DNA of 34,320 nt from an uncultured Bacteroides sp. (GTDB lineage: Bacteria > Bacteroidota > Bacteroidia > Bacteroidales > Bacteroidaceae), in the NCBI GenBank assembly GCA_900553185.1, contig USCT01000020.1, positions 1-34,320 on the forward strand, in the 5' to 3' direction. A program made the position numbers and the translations under genes. How positions within the stretch are numbered: the first letter of the stretch is position 1; every line of letters begins with the position of its first letter. Below, one piece after another: positions 16,758-26,800 of this stretch. A model generated the notes under the pieces. It was not told where the DNA came from and made no database searches. It was given only the letters and a program-made list of their open reading frames with translations.

Positions 16758-16799
16758 GGAACTATCCAATCAGTTTTTTTGTACTTTTACGCTATAATC

Positions 16800-17654
16800 A
16801 TGAAGAAGACGACTATGTGGAAAGAAAACTTATACCAGCCGACCGAAATTCTCCTGAGAGAACACGACGAATTTCCCATAGGCGAACATCAGCACTCATT
16901 TTTCGAAATGGCTTACATTCTGGAAGGAACGGGAAAATTTGAGGCCCATATTTCCGAAACAGAAAAGGAAACTTATGAATATGCCCCCAACGATCTGTTC
17001 CTGATCTCTCCCAACCGGACACATCTTTTCACCATCCAGACGCATAGCCAGTACCTGTTCATCCGGTTCACCACCACGTACGTAACCGATTACATCAGCC
17101 GTTATCTCGGAAAGGTTCTCGACATCACCTCCCATTTCCGGATTTCTCCGGTCACCGGTGACGCGAAAAACCTTCGACAACTCATGGCCCTCATCGTGTC
17201 TGAAATTTCCGGCAAACACAAGCTTTCCGAACTGCTGCTTTCCTATTATATAAACAGCATTATCCTCATCACTGCCCGGAACCTTCCGGATACCTTACCC
17301 GAACACGACCAGTCAGACAACGACAAGGCACAATACATGTTGCAATACATCCAGCAACATATCCATCAACCGGAATTGTTGAAACTCGACGTACTGGCCG
17401 GAAAGTTCCACCTTTCACCTACGTATGCAGGACGGTTTTTCAAACGCAATTTCGGAGAAGACTACCGGAAATATGTTTCGATGAACCGGCTCCGGAAAGT
17501 AGAAGAAATGCTGGTTCACTCCAACATGAGTATCAAAGAAATAGCAAACCGAATGGGGTATATAGACTCGTGTTACCTCAACAAGCTCTTCCAGCAGCAT
17601 CACGGAGTCACTCCCATCCAATACCGGAAGCAACATAGCCGGTCCTCCGAATGA
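16800..17654 (+). CDS. AraC family transcriptional regulator
   Basis: Predicted 284-residue regulator. The N-terminal half is a cupin-type sensor (GEHQHSFFEMAYILEGTGKF, YAPNDLFLISPNRTHLF). The C-terminal ~100 residues form the AraC double helix-turn-helix: LDVLAGKFHLSPTYAGRFFK, NRLRKVEEML, SIKEIANRMGYIDSCYLNKL and FQQHHGVTPIQYRK. The open frame extends far upstream (to 16212), but that part is antisense to the EamA gene and has no regulator content. The ATG at 16800 (MKKTTMWKEN) or 16815 is the real start. It is divergent from the EamA gene, its probable target, and convergent with the MATE gene (12 nt between stops). The ligand is unknown. Confidence 0.93.
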   Translation: MKKTTMWKENLYQPTEILLREHDEFPIGEHQHSFFEMAYILEGTGKFEAHISETEKETYEYAPNDLFLISPNRTHLFTIQTHSQYLFIRFTTTYVTDYISRYLGKVLDITSHFRISPVTGDAKNLRQLMALIVSEISGKHKLSELLLSYYINSIILITARNLPDTLPEHDQSDNDKAQYMLQYIQQHIHQPELLKLDVLAGKFHLSPTYAGRFFKRNFGEDYRKYVSMNRLRKVEEMLVHSNMSIKEIANRMGYIDSCYLNKLFQQHHGVTPIQYRKQHSRSSE

Positions 17655-17666
17655 ATCCGGACACAT

Positions 17667-18995
17667 CTAGATTTTCTTGTTCTGCCACCTGGCTTTTTTC
17701 AGATAAACCAGACTCAAGGCAAGCATCAGAACATAATACACTACTTCGGTGGTAAAACAAATCTCTACCGGCGCCTGGACAATCATACCCACTACCACAA
17801 TGTAAAGCGCATAAAAGACCTGCACTACCACTTCCAGCGCCAGAGCCGCCTGTGTATTGCCCGTACCGGAAATGCCATTGAAATACACAAAGGCAAACGA
17901 AGCCAGCAACATGGCTCCGCATACGACATACAAAGAAGGTATCGCCTCGGCTACCAGCGCCTCCTCGCCGGTATACACCGAAAGAATAAAACGCCGGAAT
18001 ACAACGCACAAAAGAACACAACCCACCATGATCAGAAAAGACATCCGGGCTATCTTATGCAGGAGCGCCAATACCTGGGAAGTTCCTCCCGAACCAATCA
18101 GGTTGCTCACCAGCGAATTGGCCGTAGTAGAAAGAGATTGTACCGGAATGAGCATGACCACATACACGCTCCGCACGATGTTGGCAATGGCAAGTTCCCG
18201 TTGTCCCAGACGCTCCAGAGCCATGAAAAAGACAAACCAGATAGCCATCGCCAGAAAATATTGCACCATGGTAAATGCCGAGATCCGCAAAATACGCGAG
18301 ACAAGTCCCAAATCCAGCCTACCCGGATGATTCAGTCCGTATTTCTTCACATCTATCCGATAGCAGGTATAAAGCAAGTAAAACACCAACGATGAAGCCT
18401 CGGCTATGACGGAAGCCAGCGCCGCGCCACGTATGCCCATTTCCGGAAATCCCCATTCTCCGAAAACCAGTACATAATCCAGAAATACATTCACTATCGC
18501 CATGACCACCGCACTCCAGGTAAGTACTTTCGTCTGCGTAATTCCTATATATAACGCACGGAACATCACATTCAGAAAAGCAAAAAGGAACCCGAAGATA
18601 CGCCAGGAAAAGAACTCGCAGGTAGCCTCAAAAATAGCGTCCGACGAAATCAAGACACGAATCAACGGCCGGGCAAACAGATACATCAACAATAAAAGCA
18701 CGACCGCCATCATCAGACTGAACATGGAACCCTGCCACATGACAGGGCCTACATGCCGGTAATTCTGTTCTCCGTTACGGCGGGCTATCAAGATCTGAGA
18801 GCCAATACTGAATCCGAAAGCTACCGTATAAACACAAATATACAACAACCCTCCCATGGCCGAAGCCCCCAACGCCACTTCTCCCACATGTCCAAGAAAA
18901 GCCGTATCGGTTACATTGATTACATTTTGCGCCAACAATCCCAGCAAGATGGGATAGGTTACCTGCCATATTTCTTTTTTGGAATACATCATCAT
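17667..18995 (-). CDS. MATE family efflux transporter
   Basis: Predicted 442-residue multidrug and toxic compound extrusion protein with about 12 membrane spans. Family marks include the N-terminal TYPILLGLLAQNVINVTDTA with the functionally important Asp, FLGHVGEVALGASAMGG, GFSIGSQILIARRNGEQ and the mid-protein LVFGEWGFPEMGIRGAALA. MATE pumps exchange Na+ or H+ for cationic drugs or metabolites. Three consecutive methionines leave the exact start open by two codons. It ends 12 nt from the convergent AraC gene and has a -7 like element about 36 nt upstream. Confidence 0.93.
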   Translation of the reverse strand: MMMYSKKEIWQVTYPILLGLLAQNVINVTDTAFLGHVGEVALGASAMGGLLYICVYTVAFGFSIGSQILIARRNGEQNYRHVGPVMWQGSMFSLMMAVVLLLLMYLFARPLIRVLISSDAIFEATCEFFSWRIFGFLFAFLNVMFRALYIGITQTKVLTWSAVVMAIVNVFLDYVLVFGEWGFPEMGIRGAALASVIAEASSLVFYLLYTCYRIDVKKYGLNHPGRLDLGLVSRILRISAFTMVQYFLAMAIWFVFFMALERLGQRELAIANIVRSVYVVMLIPVQSLSTTANSLVSNLIGSGGTSQVLALLHKIARMSFLIMVGCVLLCVVFRRFILSVYTGEEALVAEAIPSLYVVCGAMLLASFAFVYFNGISGTGNTQAALALEVVVQVFYALYIVVVGMIVQAPVEICFTTEVVYYVLMLALSLVYLKKARWQNKKI

Positions 18996-19030
18996 AAATA
19001 CAAAAAGCTTATAAATACGGATTTAGCGGC

Positions 19031-19038
19031 CAAAGATA
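19031..19038 (-). promoter_or_regulatory. Possible -7 element of the MATE gene
   Basis: The minus strand reads TATCTTTG, matching TAnnTTTG, 36 nt before the MATE start. A good -33 element is not seen at 19-21 bp. Confidence 0.4.
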
Positions 19039-19189
19039 CGAAAAATAATAGAAAGAACGGAGAAAACGGCTACGTACCAGATTTCATGCTACCTGTCAGG
19101 AATACCCGTTTCAGGTTTCACCAATCAGATAGTTTCAATTGAAATAATTACATTTCAAAGCATACATCCGAAAATAATTGCACAAACTA

Positions 19190-19220
19190 TTGGCTGATGT
19201 GCTATTAAGCACTAAATTTG
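19190..19220 (+). promoter_or_regulatory. Promoter of the FadL/OmpP1-like gene
   Basis: TTGG at 19190-19193 is followed after 19 bp by TAAATTTG at 19213-19220, a near-perfect Bacteroidales promoter. It predicts a leader of about 20 nt before the ATG at 19249. An intact promoter in front of a frameshifted gene suggests the lesion is recent. Confidence 0.75.
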
Positions 19221-19248
19221 CGGCCATTAACACTAATTCAACTATCGA

Positions 19249-20591
19249 ATGAAAAAAATCCTACTCATCGGTGCAGCGACACTGATTGTTTCAAATCCAA
19301 CTTTTGCAGGAGATTACTTAACCAACACCAACCAGAATGCGGCATTTCTACGCATGATAGCTCGCGGAGCTTCCATCGATGTAGACGGTGTCTATAGCAA
19401 CCCGGCAGGACTGGCATTCCTGCCAAAAGACGGATTTCACCTGTCGCTTACCGGACAGAGCGCCTATCAGACCCGCGAAATCCTGGCCACTTCCCCACTT
19501 TGGACTCTAGACGGAAAAACGACCGAACGTTATTATAAAGGTACGGCATCGGCTCCCATTATCCCCAGCTTCCACGGAGCCTACAAGAAAGACCGTTGGG
19601 TTATCTCGGCTTCATTCGCCATCACCGGTGGAGGAGGAAAAGCATCGTTCGACAATGGACTTCCGATGTTCGACGCCCTGGCTATCGGAGGTATTTATAC
19701 GAATGCCCAGTTGACAGGCCTGCTAGGAAAACCCGTAACTCCGGATATGTACGAAATCAATAGTGCCATGGACGGCAAACAATACATCTACGGAGTACAA
19801 CTGGGAGCGAGTTATCGTATCAACGACTGGCTGGGAGCATTCGTTGGAGGACGCATGAACTATGTAAAGAGCGGATATGAAGGTTACCTGAAGGCCCAGA
19901 TGAAACAAGAATATGGTGGCATGACCCTAACCAATCTGGAACTGGAGTGTGACCAGAGCGGATGGGGACTGACTCCCATCATCGGCCTCGATGCCAAACT
20001 GGGACGTTGGAATCTGGCTGCCAAGTATGAGTTCCAGACCAATCTGAATATCGAGAACAAGACCAACAAGCTGGAAGTACCGGTAGGCACTCCGGAAGAA
20101 GTCATCAAACCATACGCCGACGGTGAACAGACTCCTAGCGACATTCCTGCTTTCCTGAGCGTGGCCGCCGGTTACAAAATTCTTCCTACCCTGCGCGCCT
20201 CGGTAGAATACCATTTCTTCGACGACAAACGGGCAGGTATGCTCAACGACCGCCAGAAGACCTTGAAACACGATACTCACGAATACCTGGCCGGTATCGA
20301 ATGGGACATCATCAAATACCTGACCATCAGCGGTGGTTTCCAGAAAACCGATTACGGACTGAGCGACGATTCCAGACCGACACTAGTTTCTATTGCAGCT
20401 CCTACTCCCTGGGATTCGGCGCCAGAGCCCGCCTGAGCGACGCCTTGAGCCTGGACATCGCCTATTTCTGGACTACTTACGACGACTATACCAAGACATC
20501 TGCCGACTACAACGGAACCGGTATGCCGGGAACCGATGTCTATAGCCGTACAAACAAGGTATTCGGTTTGAGTCTGAATTACCACTTTTAA
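19249..20591 (+). pseudogene. Frameshifted FadL/OmpP1-family outer membrane transporter
   Basis: The gene encodes a FadL-like barrel (hydrophobic-compound uptake family). It has a signal peptide ending at TFAG, the N-terminal hatch GASIDVDGVYSNPAGLAFLP, and barrel strands ending in the aromatic outer-membrane signature GLSLNYHF. The first frame runs from 19249 and stops at 20436 after an unnatural tail (RPTLVSIAAPTP). The C-terminus continues in another frame to 20591 (DTSFYCSSYSLGFGARARLS). Adding one T at the GATTCC near 20369-20371, so that it reads GATTTCC, restores one frame of about 447 codons (SDDFQTDTSFY). Without the last strands the barrel should not assemble. The cause could be a real slippage in a T run, phase variation or a sequencing error. 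Confidence 0.88.
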
Positions 20592-20791
20592 ATTCTATCT
20601 TCACAAAGAAATAACTTATAAGGTATCATGTAATACCTGTTGATAAATTACTCCATATTCTCCGGCATTGCTTCAGTAATCACTTTTGAGGTATCATCAG
20701 GAACATTCCTCGAAATCACAAAGTAATGTCGGAGAAAAGTTATTCAAACTGAAAGTGCTTTCAACTTCTCTATTTTATCTCTTCACTCAAT

Positions 20792-20991
20792 TTATTTCAT
20801 GATCAGACACATCATCGTTTGTAAAGTTCTCAGAAGAATTTCGTAATCCTTGCTAAGCCCTCCGGAACACTCAAGCAACGAGAATACATTGAAAATGTAA
20901 CGAAGTGAATATTTCCGCTTGAAGTTTTTGTCATCTGATTTTTTTTTATAACTTGCTATTGTTTATCAGTCAAGCCAACACAATGTTTCAT
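20792..20991 (-). mobile_element. Decayed N-terminal fragment of an IS5-like transposase
   Basis: On the minus strand the sequence from 20991 reads MKHCVGLTDKQ, then a TAG where such transposases have Trp, then QVIKK. After a shift of frame at an A-rich run it reads FKRKYSLRYIFNVFSLLE and LSKDYEILLRTLQ before a stop at 20792. This resembles the start of IS5-group (DUF4096-type) transposases, with LTDKQW near the N-terminus and a following RKYSLRxIFNAIFYLL motif. The rest of the element and its inverted repeats are not seen. The match is from memory of the family and covers only about 65 codons with two lesions, so it is a remnant at best. Confidence 0.45.
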
Positions 20992-21240
20992 TTTTAACTC
21001 TTTAACGATGATTGGGTCATTGTATTTTAAAGATAAAAACGAACAACTGATAAACATTATGTTGAACCAAAACAGCCTTTAAAACTAACTTAAAATCTTT
21101 TTACAATGAAAAGCCACTGTTTTTACCATATAACCTAAAAATTGCCGTATACATTCGGATCTAGCCGCAGACGGACTCAATTGTGAGATTCCTTTAGAAC
21201 TTACCGTTGCAAAATGGAGTACAGGATGAGGACATTATAC

Positions 21241-21272
21241 AACATCACCGTCATCAGGCGGTGCACAATGTT
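21241..21272 (+). repeat. Hairpin upstream of the large secreted protein gene
   Basis: CACCG (21246-21250) pairs with CGGTG (21259-21263), and outer AACAT (21241-21245) can pair with ATGTT (21268-21272) across a small asymmetric loop. It lies 34 nt before the next ATG. It might be a leader structure or an old element end. Between 20592 and 21305 I see only this, the transposase remnant and a small hairpin near 20621-20638; no convincing promoter was found. Confidence 0.3.
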
Positions 21273-21305
21273 ATTACTATATAGTTTTATTAATTGAACA
21301 ATGAG

Positions 21306-23546
21306 ATGAATGGAAAGTATATACTATTGCTATTCTTTTTGCTAACCGGACTTTCGCTGAATGCCCAGCTACCGACGGATTTCCGTTCGGAACAAGTGTA
21401 TCTGAATCCTGAGAAGCACACTTACTTGCCTGGAGATACGATTGCACTGGAAGGGATAGTGACGTGTTTGTCGGAAAAAGAACTGAACCCGTATAGCAAC
21501 TATGTGTATGTAGAACTTTTCAACGGACAGGATTCTGTATTGCTCCGTCAGAAACTCTCTTGTAAAAGACGGGGCTATTTTTCTACGAGAATGGTTACTG
21601 AATACGAGTGGCCTGCAGGCATATATTACCTGAGGGCTTACACACAGTTCATGAGAAATTTCTCGCCGAAGAGTTTCCCTATCCAACCTTTGTTGTTAGG
21701 AAAGACTTTCCCACAACGGGAGAATCGGGTATATGAGGCTAAATGCGCACTTATTCCTGCCGGAAAAAGTCTGGTTTCCGGTTATCCTCAGACCGTCATT
21801 GCCCAGTTAACCGATGAAGCAAGTTTTCCTGTTCAGGAAGAATTATATCTGACAGATGATAAAGGAGACACGTTGTCGTATGTCCGTACTTCTTTATCAG
21901 GGATGGCACAACTGCGTTTCATTCCTCAGCAGGATGTCCGCTATACACTTGTCGGAAAGGTGGACGGTATCGATTACGAATTTCCACTCCCGAAACCGAC
22001 AACGTCCATCAAGGTTCAGGGAAGCCTGAACGGACAACGGCTGAATTACCAGTTACTTCATGCAGGCACTGACTTAAGCAGGTATCGACTGTATGTGTAT
22101 GACAGGGAAAACGGCCTGAGTGAACTGGCTTCGGTAAGGGAAAATGGAATCATTCAGTTGGAAAAATCACCGGCTGTTTTAAGTCTGTTTCTTACCGAAG
22201 GTAAAGAGATCTTATCGGAATATACGGTGACCTCCAAGTATCGTCAGACAAACGCTTTGCTGGCATCGGATACGCTATATGTGGGCGATACACTGTCTTA
22301 CCGGTTGACGGCATCGCAAGCAGACACCCGGGTTATGGTACGGGTAATCACGGCCGAAGACCGGTTGGCGACGTATGCGGAAGGCACGTTGAATTATTTG
22401 TCGGATTATACCTCTTCCTTGGCATTTCCGGCTTCGTTCTATGCATGTACCGAGATACAGCGGGGAAATGATCTTCAATCCTGGCTTTCGGCCGCTACTT
22501 TCAAACGTTTCCAGCTTTTTGAGGCAGTGGAAAAAGATACTTCTCTGTATCAGATTCTCCCGGAACAGGTGCTTGAATTCAGCGGAACGATTGAAAAGAA
22601 AAACGGTTATCCGATGAAGAACGGAACTTTGCTGGCATATCGCTCGGACGGACTGGTATATGATACACCACTGGACGATATGGGACGCTTCCGGATGGCC
22701 GTGGATGATTTTACAGAAGGGGAAGAATTTTTTCTGCAGGCTATGACTTCGAAAGGAAAACCTGATTTCGCTTTATATCAGGTAGATGACGAAGAATACC
22801 CTCCGGTCATAAACCCACGCCCCTATCGTTTACCTTTGCCCCGATATGCCACTTCGGAGGCAGTAGCCGAATCGGAACAGTTGACCAGTTACAAGGATGG
22901 CGATGAACGAAATTATGTATTTCCGAATATTACGGTGAAAGCACGTCTGCAGACCGAAGAAATGAAGGAAACGAATGCGTTCTATCAGACCAATTTTGCG
23001 GACCGAAAGAAAATAGAAGAAAAAGATTTCAGAACATTATATGATATTCTGATGGATATGCCAGGTATTACAGTCCGACAGGGACAACCGTATGACGAGT
23101 CAGGTAACTATAGTCCGTCTTTGGCCTTGAGTCCGAAGTGGACTATCCAAAGTAACCGGGGAGCTTCTGTGTTATCGAGTTCACAAAACAATCTTCCCAT
23201 CATCGTTGATAATACCCGTTACACAGAAGATAATTATGACATCTTGATGAAGATGCCTGCTTTCGAGATAGAACAAGTAGAGTTCCTGCGTCCATGGCAG
23301 ACCAATGCCTATACGTACGGAGCTGTCAACGGGGCTATTATGGTGATAACCCGTGATTTCAAGGAACGCCCGGAATTACCCAGTAAGGGGGTGATGTATC
23401 AGCCGACCGGATTGATTCCTTCCATACCTTATCCGAACACCCCCTGGAAAGCATCGGCCAAAGGAATTTACAGACTGATTGTAGATGTATTCACTCCGAC
23501 GGGTATACAAAGTTATGAACATCAGTTCGAAGTAGTGGAAAACTGA
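21306..23546 (+). CDS. Large secreted protein with MG2-like N-terminus and TonB-plug-like C-terminus
   Basis: Predicted 746-residue exported protein, not assigned to a named family with certainty. The longest frame begins with TTG at 21294; the ATG at 21306 gives a clean signal peptide ending SLNAQ. The N-terminal part resembles a macroglobulin-type (MG2) beta domain, with VYLNPEKHTYLPGDTIALEG followed by AGIYYLRAYTQFM. The C-terminal part carries segments typical of TonB-dependent receptor plugs: LYDILMDMPGITVRQG and YGAVNGAIMVITRDF. No barrel follows; the protein ends soon after with a second beta-rich stretch. Proteins of this build are common, poorly described Bacteroidales surface or periplasmic proteins. 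It sits alone between an IS remnant and a porin-gene fossil. Confidence 0.72.
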   Translation: MNGKYILLLFFLLTGLSLNAQLPTDFRSEQVYLNPEKHTYLPGDTIALEGIVTCLSEKELNPYSNYVYVELFNGQDSVLLRQKLSCKRRGYFSTRMVTEYEWPAGIYYLRAYTQFMRNFSPKSFPIQPLLLGKTFPQRENRVYEAKCALIPAGKSLVSGYPQTVIAQLTDEASFPVQEELYLTDDKGDTLSYVRTSLSGMAQLRFIPQQDVRYTLVGKVDGIDYEFPLPKPTTSIKVQGSLNGQRLNYQLLHAGTDLSRYRLYVYDRENGLSELASVRENGIIQLEKSPAVLSLFLTEGKEILSEYTVTSKYRQTNALLASDTLYVGDTLSYRLTASQADTRVMVRVITAEDRLATYAEGTLNYLSDYTSSLAFPASFYACTEIQRGNDLQSWLSAATFKRFQLFEAVEKDTSLYQILPEQVLEFSGTIEKKNGYPMKNGTLLAYRSDGLVYDTPLDDMGRFRMAVDDFTEGEEFFLQAMTSKGKPDFALYQVDDEEYPPVINPRPYRLPLPRYATSEAVAESEQLTSYKDGDERNYVFPNITVKARLQTEEMKETNAFYQTNFADRKKIEEKDFRTLYDILMDMPGITVRQGQPYDESGNYSPSLALSPKWTIQSNRGASVLSSSQNNLPIIVDNTRYTEDNYDILMKMPAFEIEQVEFLRPWQTNAYTYGAVNGAIMVITRDFKERPELPSKGVMYQPTGLIPSIPYPNTPWKASAKGIYRLIVDVFTPTGIQSYEHQFEVVEN

Positions 23547-23555
23547 TTTCCATGT

Positions 23556-23678
23556 TAACCAACAAACCGGAAGTACCGGTCGGAATACCGGAAGCGGTCA
23601 TCAAGCCATACGCCGACGGAGAACAGACTCCAAGTGACATTCCGGCCTTTCGGTCTGAGCCTGAACTATCTATTTTAA
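23556..23678 (+). pseudogene. Internally deleted fossil of a second FadL/OmpP1-like gene
   Basis: Positions 23558-23650 align without gaps to 20059-20151 of the upstream FadL-like gene, about 78 of 93 bases identical by eye, and encode the same stretch (EVPVG, VIKPYADGEQTPSDIPAF). Directly after it, in another frame, 23649-23678 encodes FGLSLNYLF and a stop, the counterpart of the upstream gene's C-terminus FGLSLNYHF. About 400 bp between these two points are missing, as is everything upstream. The short open frame at 23552-23746 is therefore not a gene but a remnant of a diverged paralogue. Confidence 0.85.
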
Positions 23679-23714
23679 TACGTATTAAAGAACGATTAAA
23701 GATTAATTTATATT

Positions 23715-23754
23715 CCCCTGTTGCACATAACTGCCACAGGGGTTAACTTTTTTT
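23715..23754 (+). terminator. Rho-independent terminator
   Basis: CCCCTGT (23715-23721) pairs with ACAGGGG (23736-23742), extendable by further pairs past one mismatch, and is followed by TTAAC and seven Ts (23748-23754). It follows the FadL fossil and was probably the terminator of that lost gene; it now would end the transcript of the large secreted protein. Confidence 0.75.
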
Positions 23755-23790
23755 AGGCCTTCTCTTTCCTCTCTTATAAAATATGTTCTA

Positions 23791-23798
23791 TACTTTTG
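23791..23798 (+). promoter_or_regulatory. -7 element of the activase gene
   Basis: TACTTTTG matches TAnnTTTG. Transcription starting near 23805 would exclude the upstream in-frame ATG at 23783 and favour the ATG at 23831. The -33 element is not clear. Confidence 0.5.
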
Positions 23799-23830
23799 CG
23801 TCTGACAATGGTGTAAAACACAAAAGATAT

Positions 23831-26800
23831 ATGTTTAAAATAGGTATTGACGTAGGTTCGACGACCGTAAAGGTAGTCGTGTTGGACGAACAGGAAAAGA
23901 TTTGTTTCTCCAGATACAAAAGACATCACGCAAAGGCAGGAGAAGTAGTGGCCGACATGCTCAAAGAATTACAGAAAGAGAAAGGAGACCTCCAAGTAAG
24001 CCTCTGTATCACCGGTTCTGTAGGCATGGGCTTATCGGAACGTCACTCCATCCCGTTCATTCAGGAGGTAGTAGCCGCTACAAAGGCCATCCAGAAAGAT
24101 TATCCGGATGTTTCTTCCATGATCGACATCGGAGGAGAGGATGCCAAAATCGTTTTCTTCGAACATGGCGAGGCAGCCGATCTCCGCATGAACGGCAATT
24201 GTGCCGGAGGTACCGGAGCATTCATAGACCAGATGGCCGTCATTCTGGGTACGGATGTAGACCAGCTGAACCAGTTGGCCCTGAAAGCCAAGCAGGTTTA
24301 TCCCATTGCTTCTCGTTGTGGGGTATTCTGCAAAACTGACATTCAGAATCTGGTAGCCAAGAACGTCAGCCGCGAAGACATTGCCGCTTCCATTTTCCAT
24401 GCCGTAGCCGTACAAACCATTGTAACCCTGGCACACGGATGGGACATCCAGGCTCCGGTTTTATTCTGTGGTGGCCCGCTGACTTTCATTCCGGCCCTAC
24501 GCAAGGCTTTTTCCGAATACCTGCATCTGAAAGACGAAGACATGGTGTTACCGGAAAACGGTACATTACTTCCGGCTACAGGAGCCGCCTTATCGAGAAC
24601 GGAAAAAGACCAAACCTGTCAATTGTCCGATCTTATCACCCGCTTGACTACCGAAAGACATACCACATACAGTTCGTGCGAACTGAAACCCATCTTCAGC
24701 GATCCGCAGGATTATGACCGCTGGAAACAACGCATCTCTTCACATCAGTTGGGTAAGGCCTCCTTAAAAGAAGGCCCGCAGGATGTATTCATCGGGATTG
24801 ATTCCGGATCAACCACTACCAAAATCGTGGCTATCGACAAAGACCGAAACATTCTATTCACTTTTTATAAACCCAACCGTGGACATGCCATCGAAACCGT
24901 GACCGAAGGCTTGAATCTGTTACGAAATCAATGTCAGGAACACCATACGCAACTCAATATCCAGGGAAGTTGCTCCACAGGCTATGGAGAAGACCTGATC
25001 AAGGCAGCTTTCCAGCTGAATGCCGGTATCGTGGAAACCATCGCCCATTATGTAGCCGCACATCAGCTGGATCCGGAAGTCTCTTTCATTCTCGACATCG
25101 GCGGACAAGACATGAAAGCCATTTTCGTAGACGAAGGAATCATTAACCGCATTGAAATCAACGAAGCCTGTTCTTCAGGGTGCGGTTCATTCATTGAAAC
25201 CTTTGCCAATACGCTGGGATATACAGCTCACGATTTCTCACAAGCTGCCTGCCAGTCTCCGAATCCCTGTAACCTTGGATCCCGGTGTACGGTATTTATG
25301 AACTCCAAGGTCAAGCAGGTACTCCGCGAAGGGGCAACGGTAAACGACATTGCCGCCGGACTGGCCTATTCGGTTGTAAAGAACTGTCTGTACAAGGTCC
25401 TGAAACTAAAAGATGTATCAGAACTGGGACGTCACATCGTCGTACAGGGAGGTACCATGCGCAACGACGCCGTTGTACGTGCCCTGGAACAACTCACCGG
25501 AACCGAAGTCATCCGTTGCGATCTGCCTGAACTGATGGGTGCCTTCGGTTGCGCCCTGTATGCGCAAAGTCATTTCCAAAGCTCCGCATCGCTGGACGAT
25601 ATGCTCTCGAAAGCTGACTACTCTACCCACGAATTGCATTGCAAAGGATGCAACAACCAGTGCCAGGTTTTCCGCTACCGGTTCGCCAACGGACAAGACT
25701 ATTACTCAGGCAACCGGTGCGAAAAAGTATTTACCAACGGTGCCAAGACCGAACCGGGCGAAAACGCCTACCGCTTCAAGAACGACCTGCTATTCAGCCG
25801 GAGCAGACAGACCGTAGAACATCCGTTGCTGACCATCGGTATTCCGCGCAGCCTGAACATGTATGAAAATTTCCCGTTCTGGCATACATTGTTCACTACC
25901 TGCGGCATTCAGGTACGCCTGTCCGATGAGTCGGACTACCGGGAATACGAACGGAATGCACGCATGGTGATGTCCGACAATATCTGTTTTCCGGCCAAAC
26001 TGGTACACGCGCATGTACAAAATCTGATGGAACACGGAGTAGACCGCATTTTCCTGCCTTTTGTCATATTCGAACGAAAAGGCAACGAACAAAACAGTTA
26101 CAACTGTCCGGTTGTAACCGGCTATTCGGAAGTCATCAAGAGTGTACAGGGAACCGGTATACCCATCGACTCTCCCGCCATTTCGTTCAAGGAGCCCCAA
26201 CTGCTTTACAAGCAGTGCCGTCATTACCTGAAAGGACTGGGTATCAGCGAGTCGACCATAAAAGAAGCTTTTGGCAAGGCCAGGAAAGAACAGGAAGAGT
26301 TCGGAAAGGCTCTGGCAGAACACAACCGCCAACTGGTGGAACAAGCCCGTCAGAAAAAACGATGGATGGTGCTGCTGGCCGGACGTCCGTATCATACGGA
26401 CATGCTGATTCAACACAAGATTTCCGAAATCCTGGCCGACATGGGTATCCAGGTACTTTCGGACGACATCGTACGAGACCAGTCTCTGCCACTGGAAGAA
26501 CAGGTACATTTCCTGGCACAATGGTCATATCCGAACCGGATTCTGAAAGCAGCCCAGTGGAGTGCCTCGCAAGACAACGATGTTCAGTTTATTGAAATGA
26601 CTTCCTTCGGTTGCGGACCCGATGCATTCCTGGTAGACGAAGTCCGCGACGTACTGATACGCAACAACAAGCCGTTTACCCTGCTGAAGCTGGATGACAT
26701 CAACAACATCGGATCGATGAAGCTGAGAATCCGCTCGCTGATTGAAAGCATGAAACTGTTTCACGAGCGCAAAACTTCTGTTCCTCAAACGCACCAGAAA

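Noticed and set aside
16212..16799. 196-codon upstream extension of the AraC regulator
   Set aside because: The extension runs antisense to the EamA gene, and the family N-terminus is reached from the ATG at 16800.
23552..23746. Small 64-residue gene
   Set aside because: Its first half is a copy of part of the FadL-like gene and its second half reads the porin C-terminus and terminator out of frame; it is a deletion remnant.
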